Positions 51,901 through 60,431 of a stretch of 64,000 bases of DNA are shown here, piece after piece; position 1 is the stretch's first letter; every line of letters begins with the position of its first letter. A program made the translations under genes and the position numbers. This DNA comes from Micropterus salmoides (Eukaryota > Chordata > Actinopteri > Centrarchiformes > Centrarchidae): NCBI RefSeq assembly GCF_014851395.1, contig NW_024041039.1, forward strand, positions 1,994,360 through 2,058,359, in the 5' to 3' direction. A model generated the notes under the pieces. The model was given only the letters and a program-made list of their open reading frames with translations, had not been told where the DNA came from and made no database searches.

Positions 51901-54248
51901 TTTCTCTAGTAACCACTCTCAGGAGATTCTCAAGAAAGGTCAGAACAAAGACCTCATTAGAAGGAAGTTCCTTTCCAGTAACTTTCTGTGAGATGGTGAT
52001 GATTTTATTGTCAGTGTTTGTGTTGTTTAGGTTGGTGTGGAGCACCTGAAAAAGAGCCTTAAGAAACTTGTGTCTTAGTTCAATTTCCTCACTCTTAAAT
52101 CTACCCATGAGGCTTTGCAGGCCTCTGCAGCAAACACCAGGGAATCATTGTCCTGACCTGGAAAGTTCCAGATTATGGAAGAACTGAGACTTTGTTGTTC
52201 AATGATAAATCCACGTCTAAGCTGAGGGTTCCCTGTTCCCATCCCCTCGATGCCGTACTGAAAGTAATCAGAGATGAAGTCACTGATGGTACCGTACACA
52301 ATGTCTGCTTCATAGACCTCCCTGTAAGATGCATTTGTTTTCTTCATGTTTGTGTTGAGAGAGATTCCCAGGTGCTTGTAGAAGTCAGACCACTCCTGAG
52401 TTCGCTCCTCTGAGGGAACATCAGCGCTCAGCACAATGTCCAGTTTGTTTCCCATGCAGACTTGTGTGGCTGCAAACATGGCTGTGACACATGGGTCTTC
52501 TTCCACACCAACCAGTTGTAGCTCTCCACTCTTCTGAGTCAGCACCAACGCACACCACCGCAGCATCTGCCTCACTGTGGGCCACCAGCCTTTGGTGTCA
52601 AAAACTGCTTTGCAGAGCTGAGACAGAGACTTCTGTAGGTCGTCTGCATTCAAGGGATCACGTGTGAAGGAATCTTTCACAAATGGTGCATCTTTAGGTG
52701 CATTTTCTGCGTACTGCAGGACGCCAGTGGTAATGTTTTTTATCATATCAACCACAGAATCATCCAAATTCCATAACATCTTCACTTCTGCTAGAGCTGC
52801 AGGTAGACTGCTCTCATCGTTCCTTCTGAGAGTATTTAGGAAATCCTGATGGAATCTCTCAGGGCCAGCAAAGTCCAGAGCCTGGACGAGAGTGCGTCCG
52901 GACTCATCCGTCCACTCTGGTGATATGTCATAAGCTTGCACCAGCTTAAGGACTTCAGTTATTGAAACATCCTCTGCATATTTCTGTGACAGTGCTTTGA
53001 GCAGAGTCACTGTCTCCGTTGGGGTCCATTGGTTTCTTTGCACAAGTCTGAGGAGCATCTCAGTGGATTCTGAGTGGGTTTCTTTGCCGGTTAGATGTGT
53101 GAGTGTGGATAAGAGAAGCTTCAAGCACTGGATTTCCATCTTTAAAATGAACACAGAGGCTCTTCCCACTACATTCTGCAGTGATGATGCGAGGGTGCTC
53201 AGGAATTCTATAAGACAGAGGTTCTCAGTGGAAAGCTTATCTCCAGCCCACTGTTTGGCTATGAGGACTGCGTCAGTATCAGAGCTGCTATAGTCAGTGA
53301 AAAAGTGCATCAGGTTCAGGTACAGGGCTTGAGTCAGCAGGAGACTCTCAAAAGCATTGCGTGCTGATTGGCTGATGGAGTCCACCAGGGACTGCACCTG
53401 ATTGGAGATGCTTTGTAGGGGAACTCCCTCGGGGATCTCCAGAGACAGGGCACACAGCTCTGTGATGAACACCTGAGTGTGCTGCAGAGTGCTGAGGGAC
53501 GGGGGAGCACTGATCCATTCATCAAACAGAAGTTTGTCCAGGACTGACAGGATCTCCCGCTGCTGGTCTGCTGTCAGCTGAGTGAGACTCAGATCTGGAA
53601 CAGGGGAACTGCATTTCTTAGAGAGGATTTCTAGAAGCTCATCCCTGCCTGATTCATACTTAGCCTCAAACTCATCCAGATGCCACATCTCAACATCTCG
53701 CTTGGACTCATATTCTTCTGAAATGGCTGCTCTGTTGTTTCTCATGCTGCTCTTTGGCTCGTTGCTGCGATTCTTGTAGTCTTTGATCCAGTTTTTGTCT
53801 CTCCTCCTCGCTTCTCCTCTCCTCTCTCTCTTCTCTCTTCTCCTTCTCCTCTCCTCCTCTTCTTCTCTCTTCTTCTTCTCCTCTCCTCTCTCTTCTCTCT
53901 CTTCTTCTCTCTCCTCTTTCTCTCTTCTCTCTTCTTCTCTTCTCCTCTCTCTCTCTCTCTCCTCTCTTCTCCTCTCCTCCTCTCTCCTCCTCTCCTCCTC
54001 TCTCTTCTCTCTCCTCTCTCCTCATTTGCTCTTGATCCCTGATTGGTTTATTAAAGCAGTATTCACACTCGTACATATTATCGGCGCCAACTGGTCTGTA
54101 GTATTCACCTCCATTGAACACATAGACGTACCGCCCATGAACAGTACTTTGGAGAGATTATCAAAGGATGTGCAGGAGGCAGGACTTTATAACACTTGCA
54201 GCATCTCAGGCGGTCGCCCATGTTACATTCTGATGGTACGTTCCCCAT
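45876..54248 (-). CDS. Giant SecA-like ATPase, frame-broken
   Basis: A minus-strand gene of about 2,680 codons from ATG 54248 (MGNVPSECNMGDRL) to a stop at 45876, with one clear intron (45907-46227). Order: Cys-rich module with possible myristoylation, Glu/Arg/Lys-rich coiled coil, degenerate SecA-type unit, intact-looking SecA-type unit, helicase-C part, helical region, two hydrophobic segments, and a C-terminal region with Cys/His motifs. SecA is the bacterial and plastid preprotein export ATPase, and a nuclear non-plastid version in an animal is unusual. The reading frame changes at about 54178, 54150, 53730, 52125, 50770, 50553, 50478, 50265, 50000, 49053, 48715, 47835, 47548, 47020 and 46852. 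Most changes are explained by one lost base in a run, so either a recent pseudogene or consensus errors. An exon 1 homologous to 30.5 kb was not found. Substrate, location and function unknown. Conservation across all blocks argues the protein was under selection until recently. Confidence 0.8.
45907..46227 (-). other. Last intron of SecA-like gene, 321 bp
   Basis: The donor is CAAAG/GTAAGA (intron begins at 46227) and the acceptor TTTACAG/TG (ends at 45907), with a pyrimidine-rich tract before it. Without splicing the frame would stop one codon later (TAA within the donor). GT-AG splicing argues for a true eukaryotic gene and against bacterial contamination. Confidence 0.7.
46228..46847 (-). 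CDS. SecA-like gene: C-terminal helical block
   Basis: About 207 residues, KLYEEWQQDSKDRKGIGKF to NQVISTLQ. Predicted mostly helical and charged, with the notable NTHGLGLPIVYVPEEVHREF. No known domain recognised. It continues from the preceding block after one missing base near 46852 (the previous frame ends EALEQETGK). It ends at the splice donor. Confidence 0.65.
46844..47548 (-). CDS. SecA-like gene: C-terminal block with Cys/His motifs
   Basis: Two overlapping frames. The first (47534-46885) holds NGVIGRYVRTGLKSDRTEEK, MPGDPNAKHKSAGEAGKRSE, VKVVILTEDS-like (TGTKVVILTEDSHGRL), VTLIYRPKSAQHPDGHYDV and then KSCLFHALARGM (47080-47109). The second (47026-46844) continues with RHPGQWEPFIKRKEWTEAIR. 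GHYDV (47155-47166) and CLFHALA resemble the His and Cys boxes of OTU-type cysteine proteases, but in reversed order (His box first). That would be a permuted fold. This is a motif-level guess only. Confidence 0.6.
47535..48712 (-). CDS. SecA-like gene: hydrophobic segments and helical stalk
   Basis: From FSLVSTADEELQVEAYNLYS. Two hydrophobic, Gly-rich stretches follow: GLLVFCLGILQIIGGALLTA with FTFGTLAQVGMGLI (about 48490-48600) and AISIGVSLIGFGVGKLIAKG (about 48340-48425). Each is long enough to span or insert in a membrane. A long Lys-rich helical region comes next (KNAVKVTAKKMVEEIITYGL, KEILNSIKNDVKKGIVEDVK), then after a frame change (about 47835) AGDAISTVHSLSSKFFSNLH and a coil to 47548. 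This resembles pore-forming or colicin-like hydrophobic hairpins in texture only. No family assigned. Confidence 0.6.
48640..49047 (-). CDS. SecA-like gene: helical block after motor
   Basis: MNQDESWAAIAFYSHAYCTI, KADYLTKARDDLKKAQESLK and NITEAIKKLDEIKERGRDAI form amphipathic helices with a TPR-like look (SWAAIAFYSHAYC). The preceding frame ends SARLFEKP and this begins at the next Met; one lost A in an A run (about 49053) explains the change. A second lost A near 48715 leads into the hydrophobic block. Confidence 0.6.
   Translation of the reverse strand: MNQDESWAAIAFYSHAYCTIKQQKADYLTKARDDLKKAQESLKYLSEQSVVCLQFVKMSSAHSANSNQTSLEKQLTTKCSMLSYFDKNITEAIKKLDEIKERGRDAIVKNPQCSPWCRLLMKSSKWKPTTSTVKV
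49044..50042 (-). CDS. SecA-like gene: helicase C-terminal motor half
   Basis: The second RecA-like domain of the motor. It contains IPTF-like MPTFDRKKLFE, then ALVICETINKAKEIYEEL, LPGDVIVATNLAGRGTDIKV (motif V, near 49618-49660) and VELQAFGRTARKGKPGS (motif VI, near 49497-49550). The bacterial equivalents are TNMAGRGTDI and QLRGRSGRQGDPGS. Both arginines expected to contact ATP are present (GRTARKG). Downstream helices (EEAKSTRDRLAAEKINHMMN, EYCKTLEDVYKKTDGEEERA) could take the place of the SecA helical scaffold. The first part overlaps the preceding block in another frame. Confidence 0.8.
   Translation of the reverse strand: MKSTMGKYMEQRDTWEQSRHSVLQELYPNLSACKMPTFDRKKLFEVKGTLKTSAEEWKSEIKRVVMAQISPNSYRDGRAALVICETINKAKEIYEELKSSIPGEIILYCRSDKDSLSKIERELLPGDVIVATNLAGRGTDIKVSKQVNNNGGLFVILSFLSENTRVELQAFGRTARKGKPGSAQIIASTEHQSFRMVSSLEEAKSTRDRLAAEKINHMMNDVTELKLREDLFSEYCKTLEDVYKKTDGEEERAVVAIMNEFWGIWLQTKSEEIDQLKRNELQKSLKADLSLAQSQSQSQTSPCSSIYHYITFGNVALSEKQWDVSARLFEKP
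49909..50280 (-). CDS. SecA-like gene: preprotein-crosslinking-like region
   Basis: WVQNAFLAMQLKQGREYVV, VCPVDFRSTGIIELNKKWGD, GLQQFVEIKHQIKLSTIST and FFEKYHGKIYGTTGHLGAK follow the order seen in SecA: the helix before the PPXD, a D-x-x-TGR-like segment (here RSTGIIEL), W..GL.Q..E.K, then FF..Y..I.GMTGT. Frame changes occur at both ends (about 50265 and 50000); the second lies just after the TTGHLG turn. Confidence 0.75.
   Translation of the reverse strand, partial: WWRRKCQWVQNAFLAMQLKQGREYVVENDNVCPVDFRSTGIIELNKKWGDGLQQFVEIKHQIKLSTISTVTNYVSNISFFEKYHGKIYGTTGHLGAKQTFCFAGAISKSVCLQNANIRPEEVI
50144..50760 (-). CDS. SecA-like gene: region after DEAD motor half
   Basis: Pieces in three frames: FFKAIFDSIDTEETDINDPM and DELLIKLKTVSQDAVVSFSK (50750-50553), then DYVPYGFTVYTLDDKGLLRL (50553-50478), then IPELKFLVLEEGLCCTLYDS and ISIPGFLKNLVEKK (50460-50270). 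Each change is explained by one base lost from a run (GGG near 50770, TTTTT near 50553, AAAA near 50478). The region replaces the early PPXD of bacterial SecA and shows no conserved motif. Confidence 0.65.
50714..52125 (-). CDS. SecA-like gene: second, active-looking DEAD unit
   Basis: 464 residues. The N-terminal helical part (MGRFKSEEIELRHKF to about residue 270) contains LWSPMEALNLLGALTDHHHD and YQVSSTWTDKDNQSLLKLFE. The motor begins with GKWWPRTTQMISWCLLAL. Walker A is MGTGEGKSCVIAMFAVLRAL (51209-51230 for the core). Motif Ib is VVYGTIEAFAADHLRQIF, like YGTNNEFGFDYLRDN of SecA. Walker B is CIIIDEVDSLLLDQGVQLTY (DEVD at 50903-50914), like the SecA signature DEVDSILIDEARTPLI. Catalytic Lys, Asp and Glu are all present. 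It most likely binds and hydrolyses ATP. Confidence 0.85.
52075..53745 (-). CDS. SecA-like gene: first unit, degenerate ATPase
   Basis: 556 residues aligned by eye with the second unit. Helical part: QWTPTETVTLLKALSQKYAE and YDISPEWTDESGRTLVQALD parallel the WSPMEALNLLGAL and STWTDKDNQSLLKL segments. Motor: GWWPTVRQMLRWCALVL parallels KWWPRTTQMISWCLLAL. The Walker A place reads VGVEEDPCVTAMFA (52492-52509), without the GxGKS loop. The Walker B place reads GFIIEQQSLSSS (52188-52210), without Asp-Glu. VYGTISDFISDYFQ keeps motif Ib. It is therefore a duplicated motor half that can no longer hydrolyse ATP and probably has a structural or regulatory role. One lost G near 52125 separates it from the second unit. 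Confidence 0.8.
   Translation of the reverse strand: MRNNRAAISEEYESKRDVEMWHLDEFEAKYESGRDELLEILSKKCSSPVPDLSLTQLTADQQREILSVLDKLLFDEWISAPPSLSTLQHTQVFITELCALSLEIPEGVPLQSISNQVQSLVDSISQSARNAFESLLLTQALYLNLMHFFTDYSSSDTDAVLIAKQWAGDKLSTENLCLIEFLSTLASSLQNVVGRASVFILKMEIQCLKLLLSTLTHLTGKETHSESTEMLLRLVQRNQWTPTETVTLLKALSQKYAEDVSITEVLKLVQAYDISPEWTDESGRTLVQALDFAGPERFHQDFLNTLRRNDESSLPAALAEVKMLWNLDDSVVDMIKNITTGVLQYAENAPKDAPFVKDSFTRDPLNADDLQKSLSQLCKAVFDTKGWWPTVRQMLRWCALVLTQKSGELQLVGVEEDPCVTAMFAATQVCMGNKLDIVLSADVPSEERTQEWSDFYKHLGISLNTNMKKTNASYREVYEADIVYGTISDFISDYFQYGIEGMGTGNPQLRRGFIIEQQSLSSSIIWNFPGQDNDSLVFAAEACKASWVDLRVRKLN
53708..54248 (-). CDS. SecA-like gene: Cys-rich module and charged coil
   Basis: ATG 54248 is followed by MGNVPSECNMGDRLRCCKCY, the same start as the small gene (Gly2, Ser6 myristoylation pattern). 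The module is broken by two single-base losses (about 54178 and 54150); its second half, FNGGEYYRPVGADNMYECEY with the CxxC pair and CFNKPIRDQE, is intact in another frame. Then comes about 80 residues of Glu/Arg/Lys low complexity (REEREERGGEEE and similar) and a coil QKLDQRLQESQQRAKEQHEK. The frame differs from the next block near 53730. The acceptor for this exon is at about 54292. Confidence 0.7.
53799..54030. repeat. CT/TCT-rich imperfect tract inside coding exon
   Basis: Pyrimidine-rich on the plus strand (TCTCCTCTCTTCTC mixtures). On the coding strand it specifies Glu and Arg codons (GAG, AGA, GAA). Microsatellite-like instability could alter the length of the coil between alleles or paralogs. 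Confidence 0.85.
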
Positions 54249-54291
54249 TTTTATAGATTTATTCAGCATTAAGTGGTGATTTTTTGTGAAC

Positions 54292-56227
54292 CTGTGTTTT
54301 GATGAAACAAACAAAAAAGACATATTTATGAAATACAAACTAACTCAAAGCAGGAACTCCTGCTTCTTTGGTTCTTTGTAAAATGGAGCATAGCCAACAA
54401 AACAATACAGTATTTGCCCACCTGTTACAATGCATACCATGTGTACAGGCTGAGTCCTTTCTGCAGTGGTGAGTTTGATTGAAACCCGAGTTCCTTTGTC
54501 TGCCAACCTCTCTCTCTTCTTTCCTGTCTCTGTCCAGCTGTAAGTGTCATCACAAAGCAGAAATGTAAAAAATAAAATAAACAATGTCAATATACACCAT
54601 TTACATTATGTTTGGAGCTTTGCATTGGCAAGAGAGTAAGATTCTAAACATATTAGGAATATAATGACGTGTTAATCTCACACTTCGATGTGATTTATGA
54701 TGTGAAGTTCATTATTCGATTCAGAAACGATTCCATTTGATATTATAATAATTTAAATGACAACCAAGTATTTCTGTGAAAAATAACGTCATTATTAATT
54801 TATGAGGGATTAATGCCATAGAATTTTCAATGTTTTTCTTGGTTAAGCAATGTGCAAAGAGTAAATCTAAATGTTTTTTTCAATCCAGTTTAAAAAGAAC
54901 AGTTGCAGATGAGTAAGCTGTATAAGGTAAAGTAACTAGTAACTAAAGCTGCCAGTGCAGCATTAAAAAAACTAAATTTCCCTTGAGATGTGGTGCAATT
55001 GAAGTAGAAAGTAGTAGAAATGAAATACCTGCAGAAGTGTAATGGAAATGATAAAATTACATCACCTACATTATGATGTATGACAGCAGGGAGTGAGCAC
55101 ATCTGTTTAACAGCATCTGCCTGGAACAGAGTCTTAAGGATCCACATCTCCCTTCTATATTACCACTCAAACTTTCAATAGTAAAGTCTGGATGACACCA
55201 CAGTAGTAGGCGGACTCATTAACTACTACGAGACGGCCTACAGGCAGAGGGAGGTTGAGTAGCCAAAACCTGTACTCATATAAAAGTACTGTTAACTATT
55301 GTCAATATTTTAGAGACCTACCAAAGTTTCAAAAATGATGTTTTCAGGGGAGTTTGTGTCTTATTAAGAGGAGCAAAGCTCCCCCTGGCTCCCCCATAGT
55401 TCGCACCCTGCTTTCACTGCTGTCTAATGGGTGCATTTTTCATATATTAAGACGCGCTTGGATAGGTGGGTGCTTTGGGTGTGATGATCACAGTTATGTC
55501 CACAGATCTGGTGGGTCTTAAACATAAACACTTTATTTATTGCGGGTGGCCTGAAGATTAGTGAAATAGGATGAATTGTCTCCCCATTAAGTAAAAGTCT
55601 GTGCGCATTTACGCACAAGGTACAGCAGCTTAACTTCACTGATTAATTTAATCTCCTGATATTTTGACAGTATCGGTCAGGATGCACTGACAGCAGCCTC
55701 TCTGATCATGAAAGTCAAATCAAATTCAATTTACACATGATCCATAATGATAACTATTCAGAAAAAATTTAATGAATGGCAAAATATCATAATGTCAATG
55801 TAGAGGCTAAGCCCAAGCTTTACGAACCTGAGGTGCTGTGCCAAGGTTGAGTAATTAGTGCACATTTTACTGATTTGATTGATGAAAGTATTTGCTGGTA
55901 AAACCATTGATTTTAATTTATTTCCATTCATTTCCATAGTTTTTCTAGACAATCGTTGTATATGTATGACTGTGTAGTGGTATTGTGTGTGTGTGCATGC
56001 ATATGTGCGTGTGTGGTCAAAAACTGTCTGTGCTTCCGGTTAGCATCTGAGGAACCAAAGAGTGGTTCCTATTTATGCCAAGAGTGCTAATAGGCTGTTG
56101 CAGTCAATAGACCTATTGTTTTCTGGGGAGCTACCATCTTCCTAAGAAAAGCTGAGCTCCCCTGTAGTTTGCACCCTGGCTACAATCTCAACCATCGAAT
56201 TCCAGTTCAAGGAAACAATTAGTAGAG
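54292..56227. other. Upstream flank of SecA-like gene
   Basis: The part next to the exon (54300-54360) resembles the intron of the small gene. No homologue of the 30.5-kb promoter and first exon was found here, so the SecA-like first exon is either diverged or displaced by the LINE to the right. Blocks at 55330-55400 and 56130-56175 share AGCTCCCC-type text and may be parts of one repeat. No other exon seen. Confidence 0.4.
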
Positions 56228-56256
56228 TTTTTTTATTTCTTTTTTTTTTTTTTTTA

Positions 56257-59200
56257 AACCTGTCCTGCCCAGCAGCCTGGTATAGAGTATAATGACCTGG
56301 ATACCATATTGTGCCAGACAGATTTTACTTTAACAAGAGAGTATTAAAATACTCCTTTGTCTGTTTTATTATTTATTTAATTATGTATTGATTTGTCACC
56401 GGGCCGGACAGGGGGGCAGACACGGGGATGGGGGGGCACAAACAGACAGCACAGAGAAAGGACAACACCTGCAAGAGAAGGGGGAAAGGGGGATGGAGGG
56501 TGGGGACAACAGGGAAAAGCTGTGGGAAACACCAATTGCAGAAAGCAACGAAACCTGCAAGAGAACAGAGGGGGGCTTGGGGAGGAGAAAAACAACAACA
56601 AACAAACACAAACAAAAAAAACAATAAAAATAATAATAATAGTAAAAGAAACCAGCCGAACAGCAGCAATAAACAGCTGACATATTAATGACATATTAAG
56701 ACAACTAAGAGAACAATGAAAACAAGAAACAGTCACACACACTAAATAAGCAACACAACACAGCCACGAGAGCTGGAATAATAATTAATTTAAATAAGTA
56801 ACTGAAAGAAAGGCATCAGGAATAATTCTACCAGGGACAACCTAAGTTTGTTTGTGTCTGTGTGTGTCTGTGTGCGTGTGGGTGAATGTGTCTGTATGTG
56901 TGTGTATGTACATGTGTGTGCGCATAAGCCTGTTAAAGAATGTAGTTGTTAGAGAGAGTGGGACGCCACGACTGTAACAGGCAGGCAAGAACCCCAGTAG
57001 CCAATAGGGGTGGAAGAAAGAAAAAGAATAAATCAAAAAAAAAAAACAAAGACTCCCAGATGCACCGCGATGCAAACGCAGAAGACCCCGACCCAAATGC
57101 CAGTTGACAACGTAATGCCGACGGAACGCAAAAGAGGAAGAGCAGCGCCCGGACCGACCGCGGCGCAGACACAACATAGACCAGTGGCCTCCCCCATCCA
57201 GCACCCCACCGCCGCGCAGCAAACAACCACAATGCCCAAATGCCACGCAATCATCAACACCAATGCACAAGTGACGAGCCCAACGCGCACACTGCGCGAG
57301 CACGGCGACACCCATGCCCAGCAGCCCCCCGCGAATCCCGCGTGCGAGGTCGGGCAAATGAGAGAGAGCAAACGGAACAACACGACAGCGAAAGCCAGCG
57401 GAGAGAGACACCAGCAGCAAGTCCCAGCCCGGCAGCAAACGCGCCGCACAGGTCACCGTGCACCCGCCAATAAAAGTCCACCGTCCCCCCAACCGCCGGA
57501 AAAAACTAAGGCCGCCGGCGCCAGCCGACATCCCCCATGCCCAGCGCGCCCCCGGCCGCCATGCAACACCAGCCAAACCAGCAACGAGGCAAAATCAACT
57601 AGCTCAGCTGCATGCCACCAACAACCCACCCATCCATCAAGGGCCGAGAACTCCAGGCACAAACCCAGAACAAACCGGAGCACAGCCCTGCCCCGCACCC
57701 ACACTGCACATCCCGAAAACTAACTATATACCTCAGTATCCAGAGGGGTCCAACAACTGGCCGACAGAGAAATGGGCAAGCACGGATCCGAGGCCAACGA
57801 AGCAAAACAGGAACGCAAACAGGTCCCTCCAAGCCAACGAGGAGATGCCTCCCCCGGACTCCAACGCACAAACTAAACGCCCAGCAGCCATCCAGAGACC
57901 CTGCCCAGGGAAAAAGTATAATACATCAAGATGCATCGATAATCGCCCCACAATCCCACCGCAGACCCCCACCCCCAGAAGCCAGGACACCCTGCGACCC
58001 CCCAAAGCGCAAAGGACCCCAGACCGCATGTCCAGGGGGAAGCTGTACCCCGCCCCAAGGAAGAACAGCAGAAAGCCGTGCCGGGAAGCTCGCTACCGCC
58101 AGGGAGCGATAACGCGGGAGAACCAGGCCAACGGTCCCCCAGCCCAGCCAGAGGCATCCCTCCCTACAGTGCAGCCAGTGACAGCAGCCCCCGAGGCCGA
58201 TCTCATCCCCGGACAGGGGCCCAGCCCCCCCAGTCAAGCACCCCCAAGGAGGAGCACCAAAACCTACCCCGACAGCACCGGTCATGCGCCCCAGAGACTC
58301 CCGAATGCCCCCACCGTGAGAGAGCTGGCAGGGGGAAGCAGCGGGAGCCTCACCTCTGCCGAAGAGGGCCCAGGCGAGGAGAGGAGACAACGGGCCCCCA
58401 GGCCCAGGGACACACCACCCGCCCAGAAATGAGCAAAGGCCACAAGCCCGAGTCCGCAGAACCCTAGGCCAAGGGCGGGCCCCCACGCCAGGGGAGACCC
58501 CCCCCAGCCCACCCCAGATCAGGCAAGGCCGCCACCAACCCCACAGCACCCCCAACGCCCGGGGCTCCAGGGGTAGGACACGAGGCCAATGAGAATCTCT
58601 CCCACTCCTTCAACCCCTCTGCCTGCCTCTGTAAATGTATTGTTTTGTGTTGGATGCATGTCATGGATTGTGAAGTGTTGTATGGTGGAGTGAAGATAAG
58701 GTGTGTGGTAACTAAGGTGCAACTAAAATTGGAGGGTAGTTGTGACACAGGCACCCCACAACTGTCAGGTAGTGGAGCCTCCCATCGTGCCCCTCCCACC
58801 CCCCAAGCCCTCTGTGTCTAATGTGTAATTAAAATTGAGGGGCAGGCAGTGAGGGAGGAAGAAGTGCGAGGCCGCAATAAAGCAGCCCCACCCCCCAAAC
58901 GCCCTGCAGGCTGCCCGTCCCCCAGGATCCTAAGGGTGTATGTTGTGAGACATGACCAAAGGGGGAAAGGTGAAGGAGGTCATAGGGAGGCTAGAAGACC
59001 AGATTCCTGACTGGCCCCATTTTATTCAGTCCCGTCCCCCACCCCCCTAAGCAGGAGGACGCCAGGTCCCTCCAGCCCAGGGCTTATAGCAAGAGCCCCT
59101 CTAGCACCGGTAGCACCCCAGAGTCAGTGACAACCCCGCCCATCCCCAGGACGGGCCCAGGGGGGCCCAGCCCCCCCAGCGCGCAGACCCGCCCCAGACC

Positions 59201-60431
59201 CAGAGGCTCCAAAGCCCCGTGCCCCAGACCCCCACACACTCCAGAGGCAGGTCAGTGCAGCCCCAACCCAAAGTCCAACAATCCCCCGTCCTCGCCGGGG
59301 CCCCTCCGGCAGCCCCACTGCTAACCCCTCACCTCACCGCTCCCCCACAATCAGCAGCACTCCGAGCACCACCAGCCCCCAAGGGAGCAGGTCCGGGGCA
59401 GCAAGGACCCCACCCAAGGACAGAACGGCCCAACAGCCCAGATCCGAAGGTCGGCCCACACCCAGGAGGCAATGCCACTCAGGCCAGGTCAGGCCAGAAG
59501 ACCCCCACCCCCGCTCCCTTCCCTCCCTAGCAGCGAAGCATCCCACACACAAACCCCCACCGTCCCCAAAGAAAAGAGACAGCAATCACCCCGCGACAGC
59601 AGCAACAGCCCCTCAGCCCTAGGGAGTCAGCAGATGCAAATAGCCCCTAGGACTCAACACGACCACACTCCAGAGGGCCGCGACGCGACTGCAAGCAACC
59701 ATCGACACACCCCAAAGCACAATCCCTCCATACACAGGATCCCGGCACAACCACCAAGCATCCAGTCCGGGCACTAAAATCCAGAGGAGACACCCCCCAA
59801 CCAGCTCAAAAAGGACCAGCCCGCACCCCCAACCCACCCCGTCAACCCCTTCTTCCCGGTCCCCCACCCCTCCAACAACCAGTCGCCAGACCCCTCAGAG
59901 AACCGAAATGCAATTATCAGGATGCACAGCATGCACACAGGACAGAGCCGCACACCAGCCCAGTCCCGGCCCGCACCCGATGCCCCCAACCCCCGACAAG
60001 CACGCAAGCCAATAATGACCTACAGATGAGCCAATCAACACTACCCCGCTACCAATCTAACTAGCGGCACACAACAGCCAAGTAATGCGCTGCGCAGGAG
60101 AGATGCCAGCCGGCGCAAACCGCCCCCATCCCCCCCGCAGCCAGAGAGACCACAGACCCCACCCACGGCTACACCGTGACCCACGCCGCACGTTCACCAC
60201 CAGACCGAAACCCACCACAAGCATCCCCCCCCCCCCCGCCAACACCATGCCATCAACCAACATTTAAAATTAGAAAAAGTCCCCCACGCCCGCACCGCAA
60301 TGCATCTAAGAATCAACCCACCCCCAGACACACCTACCAGCCGTACGGGACCCTGACCAGCAAGGCAGTACACACCCACCCCCATTAAGTGATAAAGTTG
60401 ATCAAGGGGGACCAGAGAGATTGGAATTGTG
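56257..60431 (-). other. 4.2-kb G-rich 3' region of Tx1/L1-type LINE
   Basis: Between the RT stop codon and the poly(A) tail. The sense strand (minus) is strongly G-rich and the plus strand C/A-rich, e.g. C13 at 60225-60237 and many runs of 3-6 C. Long open frames on all six frames result from low stop-codon density and have no domain. Two less biased islands occur at 56840-56940 (GT-rich plus strand) and 58620-58740. Runs of G on the sense strand could fold into G-quadruplexes. Confidence 0.65.

Noticed and set aside
45876..54248. Bacterial contamination as source of the SecA-like sequence
   Set aside because: GT-AG intron in phase, flanking fish repeats, paralogous head and flanks elsewhere in the window, and long non-SecA extensions.
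53783..54256. 157-residue Ser/Leu frame on the plus strand
   Set aside because: Antisense of the Glu/Arg-rich coil and Cys-rich module of the SecA-like gene.
57458..58432. 324-residue open frame on the plus strand, Pro/Arg-rich
   Set aside because: It starts at GTG, lies in the C-rich strand of the LINE 3' region, and equally long frames exist on the opposite strand (56842-57576, 57926-58555). No domain and only low-complexity composition.
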